A stretch of DNA of 64,000 nucleotides, from positions 1 to 64,000 of the forward strand of contig NZ_JARZAJ010000017.1 of NCBI RefSeq assembly GCF_029892105.1. Reading direction: 5' to 3'. This document shows positions 30,544 to 40,334 of this stretch, piece after piece; positions within the stretch are counted from its first letter, which is position 1, and every line of letters starts with the position of its first letter. The notes beneath the pieces were generated by a model. That model did not search any database, was not told where the DNA came from, and saw only the letters and a list, made by a program, of their open reading frames with translations. Both the position numbers and the translations under genes were made by a program. Source of the DNA: Kitasatospora sp. GP82 (GTDB taxonomy: Bacteria > Actinomycetota > Actinomycetes > Streptomycetales > Streptomycetaceae).

Positions 30544-32955
30544 CTACTTCCGACCTGAGGTGACCCGGTAGACGTCGTACACGCCCTCGACGCCGCGGAC
30601 GGCCTTCAGGACGTGGCCCAGGTGCTTCGGGTCGCCCATCTCGAAGGTGAAGCGGCTCATCGCCACCCGGTCGCGGGAGGTCTGGACCGCCGCCGACAGG
30701 ATGTTGACGTGCTGGTCGGAGAGCACCCGGGTGACGTCCGAGAGCAGGCGCGAGCGGTCCAGCGCCTCGACCTGGATGGCCACCAGGAAGACCGAGGACT
30801 GGGTGGCGGCCCACTCGACCTCGATCATCCGCTCGGGCTGCTGGGTCAGCGCCTCGACGTTGACGCAGTCGGAGCGGTGCACCGAGACACCGTTGCCACG
30901 GGTGACGAAGCCGACGATGGGGTCGCCCGGCACCGGTGTGCAGCAGCGGGAGAGCTTGACCCAGACGTCCTCGACGCCCTTGACGATCACACCGGGATCG
31001 CCCTTGGCCCGACGGCGGGCGGCCCGGCCCTGGGTGGTCGGGGTGGCGGTCTCGGCGAGGTCGTCGGTCGCGCCCTCCTCGCCGCCGAGCGCCTGCACCA
31101 GCTTCTGGACGATGTTCTGCGCCGCGACATGGCCTTCGCCGATCGCCGCGTAGAGCGAGGAGATGTCGGGGTAGCGCATCTCGTGCGCCAGGGTGACCAG
31201 CGAGTCCCCGGTGAGGATGCGCTGGATCGGCAGGCCCTGCTTGCGCATCGCCCGCGCGATGGCCTCCTTGCCCTGCTCGATCGCCTCCTCGCGGCGCTCC
31301 TTGGAGAACCACGCCTTGATCTTGTTCCGGGCGCGCGGCGACTTGACGAAGCTCAGCCAGTCCCGGGAAGGACCGGCGTTCTCCGCCTTGGAGGTGAACA
31401 CCTCGACGGTGTCACCGTTCTCCAGGGTGGACTCCAGCGGCACCAGCCGGCCGTTGACCCGCGCCCCTATGCAGCGGTACCCGACCTCGGTGTGCACCGC
31501 GAAGGCGAAGTCCACCGGGGTGGCACCCGCCGGGAGCGCTATGACATCACCCTTGGGGGTGAAGACGAAGACCTCGTTGTTGGAGAGGTCGAAGCGCAGC
31601 GACTCCAGGAACTCGCTCGGGTCCTCGGTCTCCTTCTGCCAGTCCAGCAGCTGCCGCAGCCAGGCCATCTCGTTGACGGCCCCGGCCTTGTCGTCCTTGC
31701 GCACCTGGGTCGGCGTGTCGGTACGGACCTTGGAGGCACCGGCCACCGCGCGCTGCTTGTACTTCCAGTGGGCGGCGATGCCGTACTCGGCCCTGCGGTG
31801 CATGTCGAAGGTGCGGATCTGGAGTTCGACCGGCTTGCCGCCGGGACCGATCACCGTGGTGTGCAGCGACTGGTACATGTTGAACTTCGGCATCGCGATG
31901 TAGTCCTTGAACCGCCCCGGCACCGGGTTCCACCGCGCGTGGATGGTGCCCAGCGCCGCATAGCAGTCGCGGACGGTGTCGACCAGGACCCGGATGCCGA
32001 CCAGGTCGTAGATCTCGGCGAAGTCGCGGCCTCGCACGATCATCTTCTGGTAGACCGAGTAGTAGTGCTTCGGACGGCCCGTCACCTGGGCGGTGATCCG
32101 AGCCCCCTTCAGATCGCCCTGCACCTGGTCGATCACGGTGGCCAGGTACTCGTCCCGCTTGGGCGCCCGCTCGGCCACCAGACGCACGATCTCGTCGTAC
32201 ATCTTGGGGTAGAGGATCGCGAAGGCGAGGTCCTCCAGCTCCCACTTGATGGTGTTCATACCCAGCCGGTGCGCCAGCGGGGCGTAGATCTCGAGCGTCT
32301 CGCGGGCCTTCTTCTCCTGCTTCTCCCGCTTGAGATAGCGCATGGTGCGCATGTTGTGCAGGCGGTCGGCGAGCTTGATCACCAGGACGCGAGGGTCCTT
32401 GGCCATCGCGACGACCATCTTGCGCACCGTCTCGGCCTGCGCGGCCTCGCCGAACTTGACCCGGTCCAGCTTGGTGACACCGTCCACCAGCAGGGCCACC
32501 GAGTCGCCGAAGTCGCGGCGCAGCGTCTCCAGGCCGTAGTCGGTGTCCTCGACGGTGTCGTGCAGCAGCCCGGCCATCAGGGTCGGGGCGTCCATGCCCA
32601 GCTCGGCCAGGATGGTGGCCACGGCGAGCGGGTGGGTGATGTACGGGTCGCCGCTCTTGCGCTTCTGGCCCCGGTGCCACTTCTCGGCCACGACGTACGC
32701 GCGCTCGATGTCGCGCAGCAGCGCCGGGTCGGCCTTGGGGTCGTTGGCCCTGATGGTGCGGAACAGCGGCTCCAGCACCGGGTTGAGCACCGTGCCGCGC
32801 TGGCCGCCGAAGCGGGCCAGACGGGCGCGCATACCGCCGGAGGAGGGAAGCCTGGATGCAGCGGGCGGTCCCGGACGTACCGGGCTGGCCCCCGAGGGCG
32901 TGGGCCGGCTGTCAGGGGCTGCGGCCTCGGCCGTGGGCTGGGCCTCGTCGGGCAA
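30544..32955 (-). CDS. relA: Bifunctional (p)ppGpp synthetase/hydrolase (RelA/SpoT homologue)
   Basis: 803 residues from the TTG at 32,955, which has GAGGAG five bases upstream. An ATG 20 codons earlier (33,015) is the alternative. The hydrolase domain has the intact HD motif LLHDTVEDTDYG near residue 115. The synthetase domain has GRPKHYYSVYQKM and YDLVGIRVLV, and the RFKDY (RXKD) motif of bifunctional enzymes. TGS (VFVFTPKGDVIALPAGATPV), zinc-finger-like (RCCTPVPGDPIVGFV) and C-terminal ACT domains follow. It controls the stringent response. In Streptomyces coelicolor relA is next to apt; here a three-gene insertion separates them. Confidence 0.95.
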   Translation of the reverse strand: MPDEAQPTAEAAAPDSRPTPSGASPVRPGPPAASRLPSSGGMRARLARFGGQRGTVLNPVLEPLFRTIRANDPKADPALLRDIERAYVVAEKWHRGQKRKSGDPYITHPLAVATILAELGMDAPTLMAGLLHDTVEDTDYGLETLRRDFGDSVALLVDGVTKLDRVKFGEAAQAETVRKMVVAMAKDPRVLVIKLADRLHNMRTMRYLKREKQEKKARETLEIYAPLAHRLGMNTIKWELEDLAFAILYPKMYDEIVRLVAERAPKRDEYLATVIDQVQGDLKGARITAQVTGRPKHYYSVYQKMIVRGRDFAEIYDLVGIRVLVDTVRDCYAALGTIHARWNPVPGRFKDYIAMPKFNMYQSLHTTVIGPGGKPVELQIRTFDMHRRAEYGIAAHWKYKQRAVAGASKVRTDTPTQVRKDDKAGAVNEMAWLRQLLDWQKETEDPSEFLESLRFDLSNNEVFVFTPKGDVIALPAGATPVDFAFAVHTEVGYRCIGARVNGRLVPLESTLENGDTVEVFTSKAENAGPSRDWLSFVKSPRARNKIKAWFSKERREEAIEQGKEAIARAMRKQGLPIQRILTGDSLVTLAHEMRYPDISSLYAAIGEGHVAAQNIVQKLVQALGGEEGATDDLAETATPTTQGRAARRRAKGDPGVIVKGVEDVWVKLSRCCTPVPGDPIVGFVTRGNGVSVHRSDCVNVEALTQQPERMIEVEWAATQSSVFLVAIQVEALDRSRLLSDVTRVLSDQHVNILSAAVQTSRDRVAMSRFTFEMGDPKHLGHVLKAVRGVEGVYDVYRVTSGRK

Positions 32956-33172
32956 GGACACTCCTCGGGGCGCGGTGTCTTCCCTTCGCGCGAGAGGGAA
33001 GGGATGAATCTTCATGGTACCGAGCCCGGGATCAGGACGTTCGACCACCCGGCCCGCGATCCGGGACCCGGCCCCGGGTCCGGTCAGGTGAAGTCCGCCG
33101 TGCCGCGGTGTCGTGACGCCCGCCGCGGGGAACGCCCCACCGGCCGCCGGACGCCGAGGGAGGGCCACACCC

Positions 33173-33691
33173 ATGGAGTACACGTTCTCGACCGAGGTCG
33201 CGCTGCGGGTCAACGGGGAGGATCATGCGCTGCTGCTGGACAACCGCTCCACCCTGCTGGACGTGCTGCGCGAGCGACTCGGGCTGACCGGCGCCAAGAA
33301 GGGCTGCGACCACGGACAGTGCGGCGCCTGCACCGTACTGGTGGACGGCCGGCGGATGAACAGCTGCCTCCTGCTGGCGGTCGCCCAGCACGGTCGCTCG
33401 GTCACCACCGTCGAGGGACTGGCCGAGGGCGACACGCTGCACCCCGTCCAGCAGGCTTTCCTGGACCACGACGCCTACCAGTGCGGATTCTGCACACCCG
33501 GCCAGATCTGCTCGGCAGTCGGTGCGCTGGCGGAGGCGCGGGCGGGCCGGCCGAGCGCGGTCACCGATCCGGCCGAGGACCCTCCGGTGCCCCTCGACGG
33601 ACCGGAGATCCGGGAGCGGATGAGCGGCAACCTGTGCCGGTGCGGCGCCTACCCCGGCATCGTACGCGCCGTCATGGAGGCCGCCTCGTGA
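33173..33691 (+). CDS. Molybdenum hydroxylase, 2Fe-2S subunit
   Basis: 172 residues. The plant-type 2Fe-2S cluster is bound by KKGCDHGQCGACTVLVDGR, with the fourth Cys in RRMNSCL. The second, all-helical 2Fe-2S domain has YQCGFCTPGQICSAVGAL and MSGNLCRCGAYPGIVRAV. This is the small subunit of xanthine dehydrogenase/aldehyde oxidase-type enzymes. The ATG at 33,173 has GAGGGAGGG upstream. Its stop overlaps the FAD subunit start by four bases (GTGA). It is transcribed away from relA, first gene of a three-gene operon. Confidence 0.93.
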   Translation: MEYTFSTEVALRVNGEDHALLLDNRSTLLDVLRERLGLTGAKKGCDHGQCGACTVLVDGRRMNSCLLLAVAQHGRSVTTVEGLAEGDTLHPVQQAFLDHDAYQCGFCTPGQICSAVGALAEARAGRPSAVTDPAEDPPVPLDGPEIRERMSGNLCRCGAYPGIVRAVMEAAS

Positions 33692-34698
33692 AGGAGTTCG
33701 CCTACCACCGCCCCACCGACGCCGCCTCGGCCGTGGCCCTGCTCGCCCAGTCGCCCGGCGCCCGCTACCTGGCCGGCGGTACCAACCTGGTCGACCTGAT
33801 GAAACTCGGGGTGGAGACCCCCGATCTGCTGGTGGACCTGGGCGCGCTGCCGTTCACCACCGTCGAGCCGCTGACCGACGGCGGCCTGTGCATCGGGGCG
33901 GGCGTACGCAACAGCGACCTCGCCGCCCACCCGTACGTCCGCGCCCACCACCCCGTGCTGTCGCAGGCCCTGCTGTCCGGCGCCTCGGGACAGCTGCGCA
34001 ACGCCGCGACCGTCGGCGGGAACCTGCTGCAACGGACCCGCTGCCTCTACTTCCAGGACGTCACCAAGCCCTGCAACAAGCGGCTGCCCGGCACCGGGTG
34101 CCCCGCCCGGACGGGCGTCCACCGGGACCTGGCCGTCCTCGGCGCTTCCGGGCACTGCGTCGCCACTCACCCCTCCGATCTGGCGGTCGCCCTCGCCGCG
34201 CTGGACGCCACCGTCGACACCCTCTCGGCAACCGGGCCGCGCACCCTGTCCATCAACCGGCTGCACCGGCTGCCCGGCAACCATCCCGACCACGAACACC
34301 GCCTGCTGCCCGGCGAGTTGATCCTCTCCGTCGGGCTGCCCGCGCCCGCGCCGGACACCAGGTCGGGGTACCGGAAAGTCCGCGACCGCGCCTCGTTCGC
34401 CTTCGCCCTCGCCTCGGCCGCCGCCGTCCTGGCGGTCGAGGACGGCCGGGTCACCCACGTCGCACTGGCCCTCGGCGCGCTGGCCGCCAAACCCTGGCGG
34501 GCCACGACGGCAGAGCAGGCCCTGCTGGGCGGCCCGGCGACCGAGGCGGCCTTCGGCCGCGCACTCGACCTGGAGCTCACCGCCGCCGAGCCGCTTCCCG
34601 GAAACGGCTTCAAGGTCCCGCTGGCCCGCAATCTGGCCACCCGCCTGCTGACCGACCTGGCCACCGGCGAGCAGGCACCGCGACGGGAGACCCGATGA
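33688..34698 (+). CDS. Molybdenum hydroxylase, FAD-binding subunit
   Basis: 336 residues. The FAD-binding motifs are ARYLAGGTNLVDLMKLGV near residue 30 and RNAATVGGNLLQRTRCLYFQ near residue 110. The latter is followed by a Cys-rich stretch (KPCNKRLPGTGCPARTG) as in PaoB/YagS-type subunits that carry an extra 4Fe-4S cluster. The C-terminal CO-dehydrogenase flavoprotein domain completes it. Four-base overlaps with both neighbours (GTGA and ATGA) show a tight operon. The layout resembles E. coli PaoABC, a periplasmic aldehyde oxidoreductase, but no Tat signal is visible here. Confidence 0.92.
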   Translation: MKEFAYHRPTDAASAVALLAQSPGARYLAGGTNLVDLMKLGVETPDLLVDLGALPFTTVEPLTDGGLCIGAGVRNSDLAAHPYVRAHHPVLSQALLSGASGQLRNAATVGGNLLQRTRCLYFQDVTKPCNKRLPGTGCPARTGVHRDLAVLGASGHCVATHPSDLAVALAALDATVDTLSATGPRTLSINRLHRLPGNHPDHEHRLLPGELILSVGLPAPAPDTRSGYRKVRDRASFAFALASAAAVLAVEDGRVTHVALALGALAAKPWRATTAEQALLGGPATEAAFGRALDLELTAAEPLPGNGFKVPLARNLATRLLTDLATGEQAPRRETR

Positions 34699-36785
34699 CC
34701 GACCCGAAGGCCGCTCTCGGCGCACCGCTGGCCCGGCTCGAAGGCCGCGACAAGGTGACCGGCCGGGCCCGCTACGCCAACGACCACACGCCACCCGGAA
34801 GCGTCTTCGCCTGGCCGGTGCCGGCCACCGTGGCGCGCGGCGAGATCACCGCGATCGACGACCGACAGGCACTGGCCCATCCGGCGGTCCTCGCCGTCCT
34901 CACCCACCTGAACGCACCACCCCTCGCCGAAGCCGAGGATCCCACCCTCGCCCTGCTGCAGTCGCCACAGGTCGCCTACCGGGGCCAGTACGTTGCCCTG
35001 GTGGTCGCCGAGACGTTGGAGGCCGCCAGGACGGCCGCCGCCGAACTCCGTATCAGCTACCGGTCCGAGCGCCATGACGTCGTCCTGACGGACGATCACC
35101 CCGGAATCTACGCACCCGAGCTGGCGAACGCCGGGTACCCGGCCGACCGGGAGCGCGGCGACTTCGACACCGCCTTCGAGAGCGCCGAAGTCCGCACCGA
35201 CGCCGTCTACCGGATCGGACCGCTCCACAACCATCCGATGGAACCCCATGCCGCCACCGCCGTATGGGACGGCGACCGGCTCACGGTGTACGACTCCTGC
35301 CAGGGCGGCAACAGCGTCCAGCAGACACTGGCCACCCTGTTCGCGCTGCCGCACAGCCAGATCCTGGTGATCAGCGAACACGTCGGCGGCGGCTTCGGCT
35401 CCAAGGGCACCGCCCGCCCGCAGGCCGTCCTCGCCGCGATGGCCGCCAGGACCGTACGGCGGCCGGTCAAGCTGGCCCTTCCCCGCGCGCAGCTCTGTGC
35501 CGTCGTCGGCCACCGGGCGCCGACCGTCCAGCGGGTCAGGCTGGCCGCCCGCTCGGACGGGCGGCTGCACGGAGTGGCCCACGAGGTGCTCACCCGCAGC
35601 TCCACGCTGAGCGAGTTCGTCGAGCAGGCCGCCGTACCCGCCCGGGTGATGTACGCGTCGCCGCACAGCCGCACCACCCATCGCGTGGTCCGCCAGGACG
35701 TCCCCGCCCCGTCGTGGATGCGGGCGCCCGGCGAGTGCCCCGGCATGTTCGCCCTGGAGTCGGCGATGGACGAGCTGGCGCAGGCCTGCGGCCTGGACCC
35801 GATCGAGCTGCGCCTGCGCAACGAGCCCGAGCTCGAACCCGACAGCGGCCGGCCGTTCAGCAGCCGCCATCTCACCGACTGCCTGCGCGAGGGGGCGCGG
35901 CGCTTCGGCTGGTACCCACGGGACCCCGAGCCGCGCCGTCGCAGTCGGGGCCGCCTGCTGATCGGCTCCGGGGTCGCCGCCTCCACCTACCCCGTGTACG
36001 TCGCGCCGTCCAGTGCGGAGGTCCGAGCCGAGGCCGACGGCTCCTTCACGGTGCTGATCAACGCCACCGACATCGGGACCGGCGCCAGGACGGTGCTGGC
36101 GCAGATCGCCGCGCACGTGCTGGGTGTCGCCACCGACCGGGTGGGGGTGGAGATCGGGCGCAGCGATCTCCCGCCTGCCTCACTGGCCGGCGGCTCCAGC
36201 GGCACCGCCTCGTGGGGGTGGCCCGTCCACCGGGCGGCGACCGCGCTGCGCGAGGACCTGGCCCGGCACGGCGAGGTTCCCGCCGGTGGGCTGGCGGCCC
36301 GGGCGGCCACGGGCGCGGAGGACCTCGCGGCGAGCCGGTCCTTCGCCCGGCATGCCTTCGGGGCCCAGTTCGCCGAGGTGCAGGTGGACATGGACACCGG
36401 CGAGACCAGGGTCCGCCGGCTGCTCGGGGTGTTCGCCGCCGGGCGCATCCTCAACCCGCGGACCGCACGCGCCCAGCTGCTCGGCGGGATGATCATGGGC
36501 CAGTCCATGGCACTGTCCGAACACAGCACCCTGGACCCGGAGTTCGGCGACCACGCGGAGCGGGACCTCGCCTCGTACCAGGTGGCCGTCCATGCGGATG
36601 TGACGGACGTTCAGGCGTACTGGATCGAGGAGGAGGACCCGCACCTGAACCCGATGGGCTCCAAGGGCATCGGCGAGCTCGGCATCGTCGGCACCGCCGC
36701 CGCCATCACCAACGCCGTCCACCACGCCACCGGCATCCGAGTCCGCGACCTTCCCGCCACCCCGGACGTCCTGCTGGGCCGGTGA
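34695..36785 (+). CDS. Molybdenum hydroxylase, molybdopterin-binding subunit
   Basis: 696 residues. The N-terminal a/b hammerhead domain reads LARLEGRDKVTGRARYANDH. The Moco-binding domain shows GPLHNHPMEPHAATAVWDGD, the conserved loop SEHVGGGFGSKG near residue 235, and WMRAPGECPGMFALESAMDE. The catalytic Glu is present in MGSKGIGELGIVGTAAA near residue 655. The family oxidises aldehydes or purines with water as the oxygen donor. The substrate is unknown. No maturation factor of the XdhC type is adjacent. It ends 78 bases before the convergent apt gene. Confidence 0.92.
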   Translation: MTDPKAALGAPLARLEGRDKVTGRARYANDHTPPGSVFAWPVPATVARGEITAIDDRQALAHPAVLAVLTHLNAPPLAEAEDPTLALLQSPQVAYRGQYVALVVAETLEAARTAAAELRISYRSERHDVVLTDDHPGIYAPELANAGYPADRERGDFDTAFESAEVRTDAVYRIGPLHNHPMEPHAATAVWDGDRLTVYDSCQGGNSVQQTLATLFALPHSQILVISEHVGGGFGSKGTARPQAVLAAMAARTVRRPVKLALPRAQLCAVVGHRAPTVQRVRLAARSDGRLHGVAHEVLTRSSTLSEFVEQAAVPARVMYASPHSRTTHRVVRQDVPAPSWMRAPGECPGMFALESAMDELAQACGLDPIELRLRNEPELEPDSGRPFSSRHLTDCLREGARRFGWYPRDPEPRRRSRGRLLIGSGVAASTYPVYVAPSSAEVRAEADGSFTVLINATDIGTGARTVLAQIAAHVLGVATDRVGVEIGRSDLPPASLAGGSSGTASWGWPVHRAATALREDLARHGEVPAGGLAARAATGAEDLAASRSFARHAFGAQFAEVQVDMDTGETRVRRLLGVFAAGRILNPRTARAQLLGGMIMGQSMALSEHSTLDPEFGDHAERDLASYQVAVHADVTDVQAYWIEEEDPHLNPMGSKGIGELGIVGTAAAITNAVHHATGIRVRDLPATPDVLLGR

Positions 36786-36813
36786 CCGGTCAGCCCCTCG
36801 ACCCCGGGAAAAC

Positions 36814-36856
36814 TCGCAGGGGCGGCGACCACGGAAAGTGATCACCGCCCCTGCGA
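36814..36856. terminator. Bidirectional terminator between the Mo-hydroxylase operon and apt
   Basis: A 15-bp stem with one G.T pair (36,814-36,828 with 36,842-36,856) and a 13-base loop lies in the 78-base convergent gap. It can stop transcription from both sides. Confidence 0.8.
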
Positions 36857-36863
36857 GGTGTTC

Positions 36864-37415
36864 TCAGACCAGGACGAGCGCCTCCAGCGGGGCGCCGCCG
36901 AGGTGCTCGGTGAGCCGCTCACGGCCGGGCAGGAAGCCCAGTTCCATCAGCACGACCACGCCGGCCAGCTCGGCGCCGGTGCGCCGGACCAGGTCCAGCG
37001 AGGCGCCGAGGGTGCCGCCGGTGGCCAGGACGTCGTCGACCACCAGCACCTTCTCCCCCGGGACGAAGGCGTCGCACTGGACCTCCAGCGTCGCGGAGCC
37101 GTACTCCAGCTCGTACGACTGGCCGTACACCTCGCCGGGCAGCTTGCCCTTCTTGCGGATCGGCACGAAGCCGAGCCCGGCCGCATAGGCGGCCGGGGCT
37201 GCCAGCACGAACCCCCGCGCCTCCAGACCGACCACCTTGGTCGCGCCGAGTGCCTTGGCCCGGCCCGCCAGTGCGTCGGTGAGTGCCGCGAAGGCCACCG
37301 CGTCGGCGAGCAGCGGTGCGATGTCCTTGAACAGCACACCGGGCTTCGGGTAGTCGGGAACGTCCCGGATCCTGCTGTTCAGCAGCTCGGCAAGGGCAAG
37401 GTCGGCGACGGTCAC
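36864..37415 (-). CDS. apt: Adenine phosphoribosyltransferase
   Basis: 183 residues, purine salvage enzyme that makes AMP from adenine and PRPP. Family motifs are VPDYPKPGVLFKDIAPLLAD near residue 20, VVGLEARGFVLAAPAAYAAG, and the PRPP-binding loop KVLVVDDVLATGGTLGA near residue 125. The GTG at 37,415 has GAGGA seven bases upstream. It is 23 bases after secF on the same strand, as in other streptomycetes. Confidence 0.95.
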   Translation of the reverse strand: MTVADLALAELLNSRIRDVPDYPKPGVLFKDIAPLLADAVAFAALTDALAGRAKALGATKVVGLEARGFVLAAPAAYAAGLGFVPIRKKGKLPGEVYGQSYELEYGSATLEVQCDAFVPGEKVLVVDDVLATGGTLGASLDLVRRTGAELAGVVVLMELGFLPGRERLTEHLGGAPLEALVLV

Positions 37416-37438
37416 GGGGGTTCCTCTACGGCGTGGGA

Positions 37439-38542
37439 TCAGTGCTTGCCGGACGGGCGGCCCTTGGAACGGGACCGCCCGGTCGGCTGGTTGCGCTGTC
37501 CGACCATACCCGCTGTCACTTCGTCCTCCACGGCCTGCGCTGCGGCATCCTCGGGGGCCTCGGCGGCCGCCTTGGCGTCGGCCTCGCGGCGGGTGAGGAC
37601 CTTCTTGGCCAGCGCCCGCATCTCCGGGGTCTGCTCCTTGAGCTGCGCGTACAGCGGGGTGGCCACGCAGATGGAGGAGTAGGCACCGGCCGCGAGACCG
37701 ATGAACAGGGCGAGCGAGATGTCGTTCAGGGTGCCGGCACCGAGCAGGCCGCCACCGATGAACAGCAGTGCGGCGACCGGCAGCAGGGCGACCACGGTGG
37801 TGTTGATGGACCGCACCAGGGTCTGGTTGAGGCCGTGGTTGGCCGCCTCGCTGAAGGTCTGCTTGTTCTGCTTGGTGATGCCCTTGGTGTTCTCCTTCAC
37901 GGTGTCGAAGACGACGACCGTGTCGTAGAGCGAGTACCCGAGGATGGTCAGGAAGCCGATCACGGTGCCCGGGGTGACCTCGAAGCCGACCAGGGCGTAG
38001 ACGCCGATGGTGATCAGGAGGTCGTGGATCAGGGCGACCAGCGCGGCGAGGGCCATCCGCCACTCGAAGGCGATGGCCAGGTAGACCGTCACCAGCACCA
38101 TGAAGATCACCAGGCCCAGCAGGGCCTTCTGGGAGATCTCATGTCCCCAACTGGGGCCGATCACCTGGGCGTTGATGTCCTGGGTCGGGACGTTGAGGTC
38201 CTTGGAGAGGCCCTCGATGAAGGCGCTCGCGGGGACCTTCTCCTCGGAGCTGACCTGGATCTTGACCTCACCCTTGCCGGTCGACTGCACCAGTGCGGTC
38301 GAGTCGTGGGTGATCTTGTTGGCGACGTCCTGCGCCTGGGAAACCGTGAGCCCGGGCTTGGTGACGGTGTAGACCGAACCACCCTTGAACTCGATGCCCA
38401 GATGCAGACCCAGCGCCAGACCGACCGCCGCGAGCAGCACGATCACGCCGGAGATGCTGTACCAGAGCTTGCGCCGGCCGACGAAGTCGAAGCTGACCTC
38501 GCCCTGGTAGAGACGGTGGCCGAGATTGCCGAAGCGTGACAT
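37439..38542 (-). CDS. secF: Protein translocase subunit SecF
   Basis: 367 residues, six-helix SecF. It begins MSRFGNLGHRLYQGEVSFDF and continues VGRRKLWYSISGVIVLLAAV (helix 1), with the SecF signature GIEFKGGSVYTV. The periplasmic P1 domain follows, then five helices including GTVIGFLTILGYSLYDTVVV near residue 200. The tail is charged. It works with SecD to use the proton gradient to pull secreted proteins through SecYEG. It starts four bases after secD. Confidence 0.96.
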   Translation of the reverse strand: MSRFGNLGHRLYQGEVSFDFVGRRKLWYSISGVIVLLAAVGLALGLHLGIEFKGGSVYTVTKPGLTVSQAQDVANKITHDSTALVQSTGKGEVKIQVSSEEKVPASAFIEGLSKDLNVPTQDINAQVIGPSWGHEISQKALLGLVIFMVLVTVYLAIAFEWRMALAALVALIHDLLITIGVYALVGFEVTPGTVIGFLTILGYSLYDTVVVFDTVKENTKGITKQNKQTFSEAANHGLNQTLVRSINTTVVALLPVAALLFIGGGLLGAGTLNDISLALFIGLAAGAYSSICVATPLYAQLKEQTPEMRALAKKVLTRREADAKAAAEAPEDAAAQAVEDEVTAGMVGQRNQPTGRSRSKGRPSGKH

Positions 38543-38546
38543 GGCG

Positions 38547-40334
38547 TCAGGCCTCCTTCGCGGCAGCAGTGGCGGAGCGGCGACGGCTGCCCCGGATCGG
38601 CGGGCGGGCGCCCAGACGCTTCGGGTCCAGACCGGACCACGGGTGGCCCTCGGAGAAGAACTTCCGGCGGGCCAGCAGGGTGATCAGCGGCTTGGTGAAG
38701 AGGAAGATCACCACGATGTCGAGCAGGGTGGTCAGACCCAGGGTGAAGGCGAAGCCCTGCACCTTGCCGACCGACACCACGTACAGCACGGCGGCACAGA
38801 GGAAGGACACGAAGTCCGAGACCAGGATGGTGCGGCGGGCCCGCGGCCAGGCGCGCTGGACGGCCGGGCGCAGCGGGGCGCCCTCGCGGACCTCGTCGCG
38901 GATGCGCTCGAAGTACACGATGAACGAGTCCGCGGTGATACCGATCGCGACGATGGCGCCGCAGACGGCGGGCAGGTTCAGCGCGAAGCCGATACCGGCG
39001 CCGAGCAGGGACATGATCGCGTAGGTGAGCACCGCGGAGACGACCAGACCGGCGATGGAGATCAGACCGAGACCGCGGTAGTAGACCAGCGAGTAGAGGA
39101 CCACCAGCAGCATGCCGATCGCACCGGCGACCAGACCGGCCTGGAGCTGGTCACCGCCGAGCTGCGGGGAGACGGTGGTGACGTCGCTCTTCTCGAAGGT
39201 GAGCGGCAGGGCGCCGAAGCTCAGCACGTTGGCCAGGCCCTTGGCCTGGTCCTGGGTGAAGCTGCCGGAGATCACCGCGTTGCCGCCGGCGATCGACTGG
39301 CTGACGTACGGGTGGGAGACGACCCTGCCGTCCAGCACGATGGCGAACTGGTTGGCCGGGGAGGCCTGGGTGGCCAGCTTGCCGGTGGTGGAGGCGAACG
39401 CCGTGGAACCGGTGTTGTTGAAGCCCAGCTGGACCTGCCAGCCGGACCCGTTCTGGGTGTCGAAGTACGCCTGGGCCTTGGAGACGTCCGCGCCGCTCAC
39501 GGCGACCGGGCCGAGCGCGAACTTGTACCAGACGCCCTGCTCCTTGTCGTAGCTGCAGGCGACCGAGTTCTTGCCCGGGTCGGTCTGGTAGTCCTTCTGC
39601 TGGGTCTGCGCCGAGCAGTCCATCGCGGCGAACTGCTGCTGCAGCTCGGGCGGGACGGTGCCCTGGGTGAGCGCGTTGGCCATGTCGGCCGCGGACGGGG
39701 CGCTCGGAGCCGCGCTCGGAGCGGTGGGCGGCGTGGCACCCGCGCTGGACGAGGCAGCGGCCGAGGCGGAAGCGGTCGGGTCGGCCTTCAGGGCGTCGCT
39801 GACGGCCCGGCCGGCCTTGCTGGCGCTCGCGGACGGCGAGGCGGAGCCGCTGCCGGCAGCGGCGGAGGAGGACGGCGCGGCGGACGGCGAACCGGTGCCG
39901 GTCGCGCTCGGGGTGGCCGACGGGGTGGGAGCCTTCACGCCCGTCGGCGCGAGGGCCAGCACCGGACGGAAGTAGAGCTTGGCCGTGGTACCGACCTGAT
40001 CGATCGCGGCCTGCCGGTCACCGCCGTTGGGGATGTTGACGATGATCGTGTCGTTGCCCTGCGTCTGCACCTCCGCCTCGGAGACACCGAAAGCGTTGAC
40101 ACGCTTCCCCATGATCCCGACCGCGACGTCCATGTTGGACTTGTTGATCGCGGCCTTGTCCTCCGACTTGGCGGTCAGCGTGATGCTGGTGCCACCGGCG
40201 AGGTCGATCCCGAGACGAGGCGTCTTGTGGCCCGTCCAGAACATGAGGGCGACCAGTCCGACGGTGACCGCCAGGATCAGGGCCAGCGCCCGTCCCGGGT
40301 AACCGTCGCGCGGACGCGACTTTGGTGTTGCCAC
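38547..40334 (-). CDS. secD: Protein translocase subunit SecD
   Basis: 595 residues, SecD. Helix 1 is ALALILAVTVGLVALMFWTG, followed by the conserved GIDLAGGTSITLTA. The large P1 domain carries a long low-complexity insertion of Ala, Ser, Pro and Thr at about residues 135-225, a feature common in streptomycetes. After it come VLDGRVVSHPYVSQSIAGGN and the five-helix RND-like membrane part (YRGLGLISIAGLVVSAVLTY). The ATG at 40,334 follows a 143-base gap after yajC. Confidence 0.96.
   Translation of the reverse strand: MATPKSRPRDGYPGRALALILAVTVGLVALMFWTGHKTPRLGIDLAGGTSITLTAKSEDKAAINKSNMDVAVGIMGKRVNAFGVSEAEVQTQGNDTIIVNIPNGGDRQAAIDQVGTTAKLYFRPVLALAPTGVKAPTPSATPSATGTGSPSAAPSSSAAAGSGSASPSASASKAGRAVSDALKADPTASASAAASSSAGATPPTAPSAAPSAPSAADMANALTQGTVPPELQQQFAAMDCSAQTQQKDYQTDPGKNSVACSYDKEQGVWYKFALGPVAVSGADVSKAQAYFDTQNGSGWQVQLGFNNTGSTAFASTTGKLATQASPANQFAIVLDGRVVSHPYVSQSIAGGNAVISGSFTQDQAKGLANVLSFGALPLTFEKSDVTTVSPQLGGDQLQAGLVAGAIGMLLVVLYSLVYYRGLGLISIAGLVVSAVLTYAIMSLLGAGIGFALNLPAVCGAIVAIGITADSFIVYFERIRDEVREGAPLRPAVQRAWPRARRTILVSDFVSFLCAAVLYVVSVGKVQGFAFTLGLTTLLDIVVIFLFTKPLITLLARRKFFSEGHPWSGLDPKRLGARPPIRGSRRRSATAAAKEA

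Noticed and set aside
30613..34698. A 1,361-codon plus-strand open frame across relA into the Fe-S and FAD subunits
   Set aside because: The first two thirds are antisense to relA and compositionally meaningless. Only its 3' end from 33,688 is the real FAD-subunit gene.
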